The notes beneath the pieces were generated by a model. It was given only the letters and a program-made list of their open reading frames with translations, did not search any database and had not been told where the DNA came from. From Candidatus Binatia bacterium (lineage in GTDB: Bacteria > Desulfobacterota > Binatia > Bin18), in contig JAJDTY010000002.1 of the NCBI GenBank assembly GCA_022826945.1, positions 1-55,558 on the forward strand: 55,558 nt of DNA. The letters run 5' to 3'. Made by a program: the position numbers and the translations under genes. Below, in pieces: positions 8,694 to 16,317 of the stretch. Every line of letters starts with the position of its first letter. Within the stretch, counting starts at the first letter, position 1.

Positions 8694-8727
8694 GTAGAAC
8701 TCCCTCGTCGCTGTCCGGAGTATCGAG

Positions 8728-11700
8728 TCAGGAGATGCCGACACTCATCCCGACGAACCAGTAGCGGCCCAGAGCATCGTACAGGCCGGGGAAGGTGTTG
8801 CCGCCCCTGCCGGCCTCGCCGACGAGGGGCGGTTCCTTGTCAAACAGATTGCGGATGCCGAGACGCAGGCTGGCGTACTGATTAACCTCCCAGATCACCG
8901 ACAGGTCGAAATAATGGCGAGCATTCACCGGGATGGGGCGGTCCGGGTCGGTTTCCGTGCTGGTGCTGATGTAGCGCCACATTAAACTGGGTTGCACCCC
9001 CCAGGGACTCAGCCAGGTGGTCCGCATAATGTTGCGGATTCTCGGGGTCGGAGTGCCGCAGGAGTAGCCCCAACTGCCCGCGCAGGCGATCTTCGGAATA
9101 TCGTCCGTTGCCTTCAGCGTATAGGTATCGAGAAAGGAAAGCCGGTCCGTAAAGCTGACGGAGCCATAGCGACCAAGATTGAGCATATAGTCCACGCTGA
9201 AGTCGTAGCCGCGAACCTCGGCGATGGCCAGGTTTTCCAGCACGGCCTCAACATGGCCGGTGGTCTCGATCGTGTTGGAAGACAGCCACAGGTCGCCGCC
9301 CGGCCCGCGCCTGACCTTGTCGCACTGAGAGGTTTTCCCGTCCAGGCAGCGATTCAGAACAAACTCGGGTGACAGCGCGCCGACGCCACCCTTGAGTTCG
9401 ATATCGTAGTAATCCATGGCAACGGTAAGGCCTTCAAGGAATCGGGGCGTAAAGGTCAGGCCAAACGAGTAGGTATCCGCATCTTCGGGAAGCAGGTCAG
9501 GATTGCCCCCGATCAGGAAGTTGTACTGACCGGCCGGTGAGTCGGGAATATTACCGAACTGCTCGGCGGTCACCCCGCTGCGGGCGCACTCCTCAAAGGT
9601 ACGGCCAGCCGCGGTCTTACCGTCAACCACCTCGCCGGCACACGGGTCGGAGGTCATATAGATCAAGCCCAGCCGCTGGGGCAGGAACTGTTCCCGGATG
9701 CTCGGGGCGCGTACCGCCCGCTGATAGCTGCCGCGCAGGCTGATGTCGTGGTTGATGGCCCAGCCGGCCCGAACGCCGTAGGTATCGGTCTGAACGCCGT
9801 ACCAGGACGAGCGATAGCCGCCATTCACGATCAGTTGCTGGATAAACGGCACGTCTTGGATGAGCGGAATACCGGCTTCAAAGAAAACCGCCGGTACGTC
9901 GAAGCCGCCCTTGAGGGGCTGCTGCGCGCCGCCAAAGCCGGCCCCATCACCGCTCTGGCTCCCGAGGTCGGGCTTGTATTTCAGATTTTCCTCGCGCCAT
10001 TCGACGCCCAGGGCGATGTCGATGCCAGTGGTGGCAAATGGAGATATCAGGCCGTAGCGGCCGAGATTGGCCGCGATCTGGCCGGACATTACATGCTGGT
10101 TCGTGCTGCCACGGGTCGTGTACGTTCCGGCGATGTAGTCGGTCATGTCTTTGGTGACCGCGCCGTCTTGAAAGATGTTCCAGGGGACACAGTTCGGGTC
10201 GGCACCGCTCAGCGCCGACCGGCAGACGATATCCCCGCTCACGGGGTCGTACACCGCATCCAGGGCGAGGTTGATCCGGCTGGCCGACAAGTTATTGACG
10301 GCTTTGCTCAACGCGCGCACTTCGGCGTATTGGTAATACAGGTTGTAGCGCCAGGCATCGGCAATCTCGCCCCGCAGCCCGAACACGCCGCGATAGGAGG
10401 TGTGGTGCAGATAATCCTTGCGGTTGCCGCTCTCGACACTGCGCCGGCCGATATACACGTTCTGGATGTCTTCCCGCGTCAAGCCGTACTGGCCGCACAG
10501 GGCCTGAAACTGCTGCTCGGACAGAAACGCGTTGCCGCAGTGCAGATAGCGCTGCCTGAAGAACGAGCCCGAGGGCGCAATCTGGGCGGTGGTGCGGTCG
10601 TCCATGAACATCAACTCGGTGTAGGCTTCAACGTGTTCGTTCAGGTCGTAGTGGGCAAAAGCGCCCGCGGTCCAGCGGACATCGGGCCGTTGAAAATGAT
10701 TCGGGGGCGCGTAGTTGTAGAGACGACCGTCCCAGTTCGTAAACTTATCCCCTTCGACCTGGTAGAAGAACGGCGGTCCCGGATCGTATCCGGGCCTGAC
10801 CTGGCGGGTACCGAAGTCGGCAAACAGGCCCTTGGGTATCGTGCCCGAGCCGACGCACTGGTCAAGATCGGGTGTCAGATCGCAACTGGAGTGGTCCCGG
10901 TCGCCCAGGAAAACCTCTCCGCCGTCTCGCCAGGTCGCGTAGGCGGTGATATTGCCGCGATTACCGCCCAGGTTTTTTCCCAGGATCAACGAGACGTTGG
11001 ACAGCTCGCCGTCCGCGGTGGAGTCGTCGGCAACGCTGTAGCCCTGGCTGGAGAGCAGTCTTTTTACCGCGCGGTTGTCATTATCGTGCTGGTGCTGGCT
11101 GAACTGATAGTCGAGCTTGATGCCCTCGAAATCGTCGATCAATATGAAGTTGATCACGCCGGCGACCGCATCCGAACCATAGGTGACCGAGGAGCCGCCG
11201 GTCAGGACATCGACGCGCTTGAGCAGGGCCCCTGGAATCTGGTTGATGTCCTCGTTGCCGGTTCCTCCCCAGGGCGAGCCCGCCGGCATGCGGCGACCGT
11301 TGATCAGCACCAGGGTGCGTGATGAGCCCAGGTGGCGCAGGTTCAGGGTGGCGATCCCGCTGGCACCGTTGGCGTTGGAGGCGTCCTGACCGCCGGTAAA
11401 CACCGAGGGCAGGGAGCGGACCAACTCTTCCACCCGGACGGTTCCCTGGTGCAGCACTTCTTCGGCGTCAATGCTGACGATCGGGCCGAGCTCGACCTGG
11501 TCGGCCGCCTGCTGAAGGCGTGAACCGGTGGTCACGATCATCTCTTCCAGGGCCTCCAGTTTCTGTGGCTCTTTGCTGGATTCAGCCTCCGGCTTTTTGC
11601 CGGCTTTGGCTTGCGGCTGCTCAGTTGCCGCCTGATCGGCATCGGCTGCACTGGACGGTACGGCGGTGAAGGTGAGGAGTAAGGCTGTTGCTAAGGTTAC

Positions 11701-11742
11701 AGCGAGCTTCAGGTGTACCTCGGTGGATGTACTTACGTTCAT
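8728..11742 (-). CDS. TonB-dependent receptor, paralogue of the downstream gene
   Basis: 1004 aa from ATG 11742. A TTG 36 nt upstream is possible, but neither has a good ribosome-binding site, and the ATG opens straight into the signal peptide (LKLAVTLATALLLTFTAVPSSAA). An Ala/Glu/Lys-rich linker, TonB-box-like MIVTTGSR, plug (LNLRHLGSSRTLVLINGRRM) and barrel follow. The plug and most barrel Cys pairs match the neighbour at 5733-8693 closely, so the pair arose by tandem duplication. Diverged extracellular loops may give different ligands. The ligand is unknown; no adjacent TonB/ExbB or ABC genes are seen. Confidence 0.95.
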   Translation of the reverse strand: MNVSTSTEVHLKLAVTLATALLLTFTAVPSSAADADQAATEQPQAKAGKKPEAESSKEPQKLEALEEMIVTTGSRLQQAADQVELGPIVSIDAEEVLHQGTVRVEELVRSLPSVFTGGQDASNANGASGIATLNLRHLGSSRTLVLINGRRMPAGSPWGGTGNEDINQIPGALLKRVDVLTGGSSVTYGSDAVAGVINFILIDDFEGIKLDYQFSQHQHDNDNRAVKRLLSSQGYSVADDSTADGELSNVSLILGKNLGGNRGNITAYATWRDGGEVFLGDRDHSSCDLTPDLDQCVGSGTIPKGLFADFGTRQVRPGYDPGPPFFYQVEGDKFTNWDGRLYNYAPPNHFQRPDVRWTAGAFAHYDLNEHVEAYTELMFMDDRTTAQIAPSGSFFRQRYLHCGNAFLSEQQFQALCGQYGLTREDIQNVYIGRRSVESGNRKDYLHHTSYRGVFGLRGEIADAWRYNLYYQYAEVRALSKAVNNLSASRINLALDAVYDPVSGDIVCRSALSGADPNCVPWNIFQDGAVTKDMTDYIAGTYTTRGSTNQHVMSGQIAANLGRYGLISPFATTGIDIALGVEWREENLKYKPDLGSQSGDGAGFGGAQQPLKGGFDVPAVFFEAGIPLIQDVPFIQQLIVNGGYRSSWYGVQTDTYGVRAGWAINHDISLRGSYQRAVRAPSIREQFLPQRLGLIYMTSDPCAGEVVDGKTAAGRTFEECARSGVTAEQFGNIPDSPAGQYNFLIGGNPDLLPEDADTYSFGLTFTPRFLEGLTVAMDYYDIELKGGVGALSPEFVLNRCLDGKTSQCDKVRRGPGGDLWLSSNTIETTGHVEAVLENLAIAEVRGYDFSVDYMLNLGRYGSVSFTDRLSFLDTYTLKATDDIPKIACAGSWGYSCGTPTPRIRNIMRTTWLSPWGVQPSLMWRYISTSTETDPDRPIPVNARHYFDLSVIWEVNQYASLRLGIRNLFDKEPPLVGEAGRGGNTFPGLYDALGRYWFVGMSVGIS

Positions 11743-11845
11743 GCATGCGCATGTAGGCCGCTGGTGAAGATTTGTCAATCACGGAGGAGGGTTCCCCGAC
11801 TGTGCCGCGGATTATGGACGGACCGTTGCCGGTGTTGACGTCTTG

Positions 11846-11914
11846 TCACTGCGTGAGGCGCATGCCGATATACACGAGGGTAAAGGCCGTCAGAAAGACG
11901 ATGCCGGCCCAACG
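11846..11914 (-). pseudogene. Remnant of an Nramp-like transporter C-terminus
   Basis: The minus strand reads R W A G I V F L T A F T L V Y I G M R L T Q then a stop. This nearly copies the last 21 codons of the Nramp-like gene at 13612-14922 (WVGIVFLTVFTLVYIGMRLMQ). DNA similarity continues about 20 bp past both stops (11825-11845 against 13591-13611). No other part of that gene is here. The fragment sits immediately after the BCCT stop, so a second Nramp-like copy once lay here or a short recombination tract was copied. Confidence 0.75.
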
Positions 11915-13480
11915 TCAAAGCGCTTCACGGCGTAGTTCAACCCAGGTCGTGAGGGCCATCCCGATGAGGACCAGGGTGAACGGGAAGCCCGCCGCGAGCG
12001 CTGCGGCCTGCAGGGAAAGCAGACCACCACCAAGCAGGAGTGCAATGGCGACCAGCCCTTCGAGTACGCACCAGAACAGGCACCGCCCAACCGGGACGCT
12101 GAAATTGCCGCCCGCGGCGATAGTCGCGACGACCAGCGAGCCGGAGTCCGATGAGGTGACGAAGAAGATGACGATCAGGACGAGAGCGACGACAGAAAGC
12201 AGACCCGTTAGTGGGAGTGGTTCGAGCATTTTGAACAGCGCCAGCTCCGGTATCCACGCGCTGACAGTATCGGTCACGCCGGTGTAGCCGTCGGTGAGGT
12301 ATTGATGGACGGCGATCCCGCCAAAAGCACTCATCCACAGTAAAACGAACAGCGTTGGCAGGAGGAGTACGCAGATTAAGAACTCGCGGACTGTTCGGCC
12401 CCTGGAAATGCGGGCGATAAAAATACCGACGAACGGTGCCCAGGAAAGCCACCAGGCTATATAGAAGATGGTCCAGTCGTGCAGGAAGGCGGTGTCCTGT
12501 CGGCCCACCCAGTTGCTGAGCGGTACAATTGCAGTCAGGTAGCTGCCCAGCCCGCTGAAGAATCCAGCCCAGATATAGAGGGTTGGTCCGATCCCGATAA
12601 TGCACACCAGCAGCAATACCGCCAGCAGCGCGTTCAACTCGCTGAGACGCTTGATGCCGACATTGATCCCGGTCAGTACCGAGCCTGTGGCCACGGCGGT
12701 GATCAGCACAATAAGCACCACCCTGGTAAGATCGGTTGCCGGAATCCCGAACAGGTAGTTGAGACCACCCGTCACCTGATTGGCACCCAAGCCGAGCGAA
12801 GTGGCAAGACCGAACACGGTTGTAAAGACGGCCAGCGTATCAATCAGGTGGCCGGCCCAGCCCCAGATGCGGTCACCGAGCAGGGGATAGAAGGCCGAGC
12901 GAATCGTGAGCGGCAGGCCCCGGTTATAGCTGAAGAACGCCAAGGTGAGCCCTACAAGCGCGTAGATGGCCCAACCGTGCAGACCCCAGTGGAAAGTCGC
13001 CGCGGCGATGCCGAGGGCGCGGGCCGTCTCGGGGTCGGCGGCATTAATACCGAGCGGGGGATACAGAAAGTGTTGGACCGGCTCCAGTACTCCGAAGAAC
13101 ATCAGCCCAATGCCTATGCTGGCTGCAAAGAGCATAGCGAACCAACTGACAGAGGAATACTCGGGGACGGCTTCCCGTCCGCCGATCCGCACCTTGCCGA
13201 GTGGGGAGATAACTATCAATAGGCAGAACAGCAGGACGAAGTTGGCGGTGAGCAGAAACAGCCAGTCGAACTGGGTGGTGAGCCAAGTCCGAATCCCCCC
13301 AAAGACTTGGGTCGCCCTGTCCGGGAACAGCAGCGCGCCGAGGACAAAGACGACGATGGTGAGTGCGGAAACCGGGAAGACCGCCTTGTCGATATCCAGA
13401 CTCGATATCCGGGTATTGCTCCGGCCGCTCCCGTGGCCGGGTCCATCGTCCGGCCGCACATGTTGGGCCACTTGGCTCAT
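11915..13480 (-). CDS. BCCT family betaine/carnitine/choline-type transporter
   Basis: 521 aa, twelve hydrophobic segments. It carries the BCCT signature HWGLHGWAIYALVG ... RGLPLTIRSAFYPLLG and the Trp-rich substrate-site segment DWTIFYIAWWLSWAPFVGIF. Such carriers import trimethylammonium compounds or related zwitterions, driven by Na+ or H+. GAGGAAGGC precedes ATG 13480. The C-terminal tail is short, so there is no long osmosensing extension as in BetP. It lies downstream of the Nramp-like gene in the same direction, 131 bp apart, with an inverted repeat between them. Confidence 0.94.
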   Translation of the reverse strand: MSQVAQHVRPDDGPGHGSGRSNTRISSLDIDKAVFPVSALTIVVFVLGALLFPDRATQVFGGIRTWLTTQFDWLFLLTANFVLLFCLLIVISPLGKVRIGGREAVPEYSSVSWFAMLFAASIGIGLMFFGVLEPVQHFLYPPLGINAADPETARALGIAAATFHWGLHGWAIYALVGLTLAFFSYNRGLPLTIRSAFYPLLGDRIWGWAGHLIDTLAVFTTVFGLATSLGLGANQVTGGLNYLFGIPATDLTRVVLIVLITAVATGSVLTGINVGIKRLSELNALLAVLLLVCIIGIGPTLYIWAGFFSGLGSYLTAIVPLSNWVGRQDTAFLHDWTIFYIAWWLSWAPFVGIFIARISRGRTVREFLICVLLLPTLFVLLWMSAFGGIAVHQYLTDGYTGVTDTVSAWIPELALFKMLEPLPLTGLLSVVALVLIVIFFVTSSDSGSLVVATIAAGGNFSVPVGRCLFWCVLEGLVAIALLLGGGLLSLQAAALAAGFPFTLVLIGMALTTWVELRREAL

Positions 13481-13521
13481 GCCTTCCTCACCCTGCTACG
13501 GATTTGGCTCTCAGATTGTAA

Positions 13522-13560
13522 CTCTTCAGCCGACGAAGTTATATGCGCGTGGCTGAAGAG
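13522..13560. repeat. Perfect 10-bp inverted repeat between transporter genes
   Basis: CTCTTCAGCC (13522-13531) and GGCTGAAGAG (13551-13560) are separated by 19 nt. No T tract follows on either side, so it is either a weak terminator after the Nramp-like gene or an operator for the BCCT gene, whose start is 42 bp away. Confidence 0.55.
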
Positions 13561-13611
13561 GGCGATGCCTGTGTTGCCCTTACTCCAGTCGTTACCGGCG
13601 TTGACGCTTGG

Positions 13612-14922
13612 TCACTGCATGAGGCGCATGCCGATATACACCAGGGTGAAGACCGTCAGGAAGACGATGCCAACCCAACTCAGCAGCCGCAGCCAGTGCG
13701 GAGGATGCGCGGCTGGTGGTACGTGGGGGCTGAGAACGAGCCGATGATTGGCCAGGGCAATAATCGGCGCGACCAGAAAGGAGATAATCGTGGCCAGGTC
13801 GATTAACGTGGTAAAACTGGTGAGAAACAGCGCAATAATCAGGTAGCCGCCTACCGCGCCAATGAGGAGCCAAGCGTTATACACCGTGCGGCTGCCCTGT
13901 CCGCTCTGGTGGCGGGAAAACAATAAGGCCCAGGTACGGTCCATGGCCCTGGCATAGCCGTCAAAGATAACCAGGGCGGTGCCGAACATGACGGAAAAGG
14001 CCGAAGAGGCGATAATGATATAGCTCCAGTCGCCGAGCGTTGCAGTGTAGAGCCGAATGACCTCATGCGTGAACTGCGTCCCGCTCTGATTCGAGAAGGA
14101 CTGCCCGGAGCCGTACATGATGAAAGCCCCCAGCGTCATAAAACAGACGGCCAAAAACGCCGTCATCACATACGCAACATTAAAATCGAGCAGCGTCTCC
14201 CGTAGGGTCGGCCGATAGCCGGTCTGCTGAAAACGCTCAAGCGTCCAGAGGCTGTTGAGGGCTGATAAATCCAAGGGGGCGGGCATCCAGCCCATGAGGG
14301 CAATCAGAAAGGCAAAGCCTGAGGCGGTCCAGACCTCGGACGAGTAGAAGGGCACCGGCGCGGTCGGGCCGCGTAAGAGGGTCAGGATAAAAGCAGTCAG
14401 GGTGGAGAGAAACAGCACCGTACAAATGACTTTGATGAGGCTGTCCAGGGCGCTGTATTTCCCGACCAGCAAAATGCTGACGCAGCCGACGATCAGGAAC
14501 AGGGCGGTGTGGATGACGGGCAGGTCGAGGGCAAGCAGATTGTTCAGCAGTCCTGCAGTGGTAAAGCAGATGGCCGCGATAATAATGGACATCGGGCTGA
14601 CCGTAATAAACAGGTAGAGGTATAAGGCCCAGTTTCCAAACCGCTTATAGCCATCGATCAGGCTTTCCCCAGTCGCGTTCGCATACCGCGAGCCATACTC
14701 AAAGGACGGATATTTCAAAAGGTTGGCGATAATGACCGCCCACAGCAGGGCATAGCCATAGCTGGCCCCTGCGCGGGTTGACTGCACCAAATGTGAGACG
14801 CCGATAGCGGTGCTGGCAAAGAGTAGGCCCGGTCCCAGGGTTTTGAGCAGGCGGGAGAGCTGGCTGTCTTCTTCGTTTGAGGCGGACGCCTCTGTAGCGG
14901 AAATCGCTTGTGTGTTTTCCAT
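13612..14922 (-). CDS. Nramp-related membrane transporter lacking the metal motif
   Basis: 436 aa, about eleven membrane helices. The start GPGLLFASTAIGVSHLVQ and the following AGASYGYALLW align with helix 1-2 of Nramp divalent-metal transporters. The invariant DPGN metal-binding motif of helix 1 is replaced here by IGVSH. The helix-6 Met-Pro remains (GWMPAPLDLS). Loss of the Asp/Asn ligands argues against ordinary Mn/Fe uptake, so the substrate may be something else. Neighbours are a BCCT carrier downstream and an esterase divergent upstream. The last 21 codons exist again as a remnant at 11846. Confidence 0.85.
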   Translation of the reverse strand: MENTQAISATEASASNEEDSQLSRLLKTLGPGLLFASTAIGVSHLVQSTRAGASYGYALLWAVIIANLLKYPSFEYGSRYANATGESLIDGYKRFGNWALYLYLFITVSPMSIIIAAICFTTAGLLNNLLALDLPVIHTALFLIVGCVSILLVGKYSALDSLIKVICTVLFLSTLTAFILTLLRGPTAPVPFYSSEVWTASGFAFLIALMGWMPAPLDLSALNSLWTLERFQQTGYRPTLRETLLDFNVAYVMTAFLAVCFMTLGAFIMYGSGQSFSNQSGTQFTHEVIRLYTATLGDWSYIIIASSAFSVMFGTALVIFDGYARAMDRTWALLFSRHQSGQGSRTVYNAWLLIGAVGGYLIIALFLTSFTTLIDLATIISFLVAPIIALANHRLVLSPHVPPAAHPPHWLRLLSWVGIVFLTVFTLVYIGMRLMQ

Positions 14923-15069
14923 ACAAAGCCTGATATGAGATGGTCTGGTGATAGACGGTTGCAGCAGAGAAACATGACTCTTTCTTTGCTGTCAAGGAGA
15001 AGCGGACCAGGGCTGCCTTGTCAGGCTCGGTCTTGACTTCAGTCATCCATGTCCAAAAGGGAGGGGGCC

Positions 15070-16203
15070 ATGGAAACAGAGAGCAGTCAATACGCCGCCG
15101 GAATGCGGCAAGCTGAGCAACGACTCCTGGACTTCCTGCGTGTAATCGAAGCCCATCTCGAAGGGCTCCACATTCATCGACTGGCCGAACAGAATACCCA
15201 GTTGAAAGACCGACTCGGGGTGACGGTCGAGGCACTCCAGGCGGACTTGGCGCTCTTTTCTCCACCGGAGCCGCTCCAAGAGTTCCACACCAAGTTCAGC
15301 AGAGCGGTTCAGCACTGCGCGGACGCCTATGCGTTTCTGTTACGTTTCACTGGCCAGGAGTTTGCCATGGATTTCCTGAAAGGGCGGTATGAGTTCTGTC
15401 GGGGGAAACATCTATTGTACGAACTGCGTGCCGGGCTGCCCATTCTCCAACAGCACTGGGTTTTCCCGGATGTCCTGGCCTCTCTCCCGACCTTGGAAAT
15501 ACAGGCACCGGACCTGGACGTCCCGGTCGGCATCGTCCGCAAAGAACGAGAGGAGCAACGGTCAGCCTATTCCCTATATGTGCCTGAGAATTACACCCCA
15601 CACACCGAATGGCCGCTCATTGTCTGCCTCCACAGCGGCTACAGTCGGGAGGACGATTATCTGCTGACGTGGCTCCGGGCCGCAAAGAGCAAGGGCTATA
15701 TGCTGCTCGCTCCGAAGTCAGTGCGGGAAACCTGGTCGGCTATTCGTCTGCCCGGCATCCCTCCGAATCCTGTTCTGGACCGCCGCTCTATCCTCACGAT
15801 GCTGGAGGAGGTTTGGAGCACTTATGCGGTGGACCGCAGACGCGTGTATCTCACCGGGTTCTCTGACGGGGGAATTTTTACCTATATCCTTGGACTCGCG
15901 TATGCAGACATTTTTGCCGGTATTGCCCCGGTAGCCGGACGGATTCATCCCGCGATCAATCATCTCCTGAAGCGCGGTCAGGGCAAAGACCTGCCCATCT
16001 TCATCGTGCATGGCGAACAGGACCCGATCTTTAACGTTGATGTCACCCGACAGACGCACAATGGGCTGACAAAGCTGGGCTATAACGTGACCTATAAGGA
16101 ACTGCCGGACTGGGGCCACGCCTATCCATACTCGATCAACGAGACGCTGGTGATGCCGTGGTTTGAGGGCTTGGGGGAAGGGCAGTTACTTGGTTCGGCG
16201 TGA
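15070..16203 (+). CDS. Alpha/beta-hydrolase esterase (phospholipase/PHB depolymerase-like)
   Basis: 377 aa from ATG 15070, which has AGGGAGGGGG upstream; the in-frame ATG at 15049 lacks one. The first 140 residues are a helical, unassigned domain. The hydrolase domain runs from about 160 and shows a catalytic triad: Ser265 in GFSDGG, Asp318 in HGEQDP and His350 in DWGHAYP. HSGY near 188 suits the oxyanion loop. No signal peptide, so it is cytoplasmic. The substrate is unknown. The N-terminal helical domain fused to this esterase is not familiar to me. Confidence 0.88.
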   Translation: METESSQYAAGMRQAEQRLLDFLRVIEAHLEGLHIHRLAEQNTQLKDRLGVTVEALQADLALFSPPEPLQEFHTKFSRAVQHCADAYAFLLRFTGQEFAMDFLKGRYEFCRGKHLLYELRAGLPILQQHWVFPDVLASLPTLEIQAPDLDVPVGIVRKEREEQRSAYSLYVPENYTPHTEWPLIVCLHSGYSREDDYLLTWLRAAKSKGYMLLAPKSVRETWSAIRLPGIPPNPVLDRRSILTMLEEVWSTYAVDRRRVYLTGFSDGGIFTYILGLAYADIFAGIAPVAGRIHPAINHLLKRGQGKDLPIFIVHGEQDPIFNVDVTRQTHNGLTKLGYNVTYKELPDWGHAYPYSINETLVMPWFEGLGEGQLLGSA

Positions 16204-16272
16204 GGCATCAAGGGCGCAGTAGATTAACGGACCGACAAACGTCAGGAAAACCAGGGAGACGATAATATCCAT
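16186..16272 (-). CDS. Single-pass membrane peptide, 28 aa
   Basis: ATG 16272 has CGGGAG at a 7-nt spacing and opens a 28-codon frame: a hydrophobic helix (IIVSLVFLTFVGPLIYCAL) followed by a basic tail DASRRTK. This is the classic shape of a small inner-membrane protein. It lies 45 bp downstream of the TonB receptor at 16318 and overlaps the 3' end of the convergent esterase gene by 18 bp. It may be an accessory peptide of a transporter. Expression is unproven. Confidence 0.45.
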   Translation of the reverse strand: MDIIVSLVFLTFVGPLIYCALDASRRTK

Positions 16273-16317
16273 ACTACAACTCCCGCAAGCTTTCGATGAG
16301 TCTGTATACGTTACGGC

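Noticed and set aside
9748..11322. 524-codon plus-strand frame
   Set aside because: It is antisense to the second TonB receptor and exists because of GC-rich codon use. It has no ribosome-binding site or recognisable motif.
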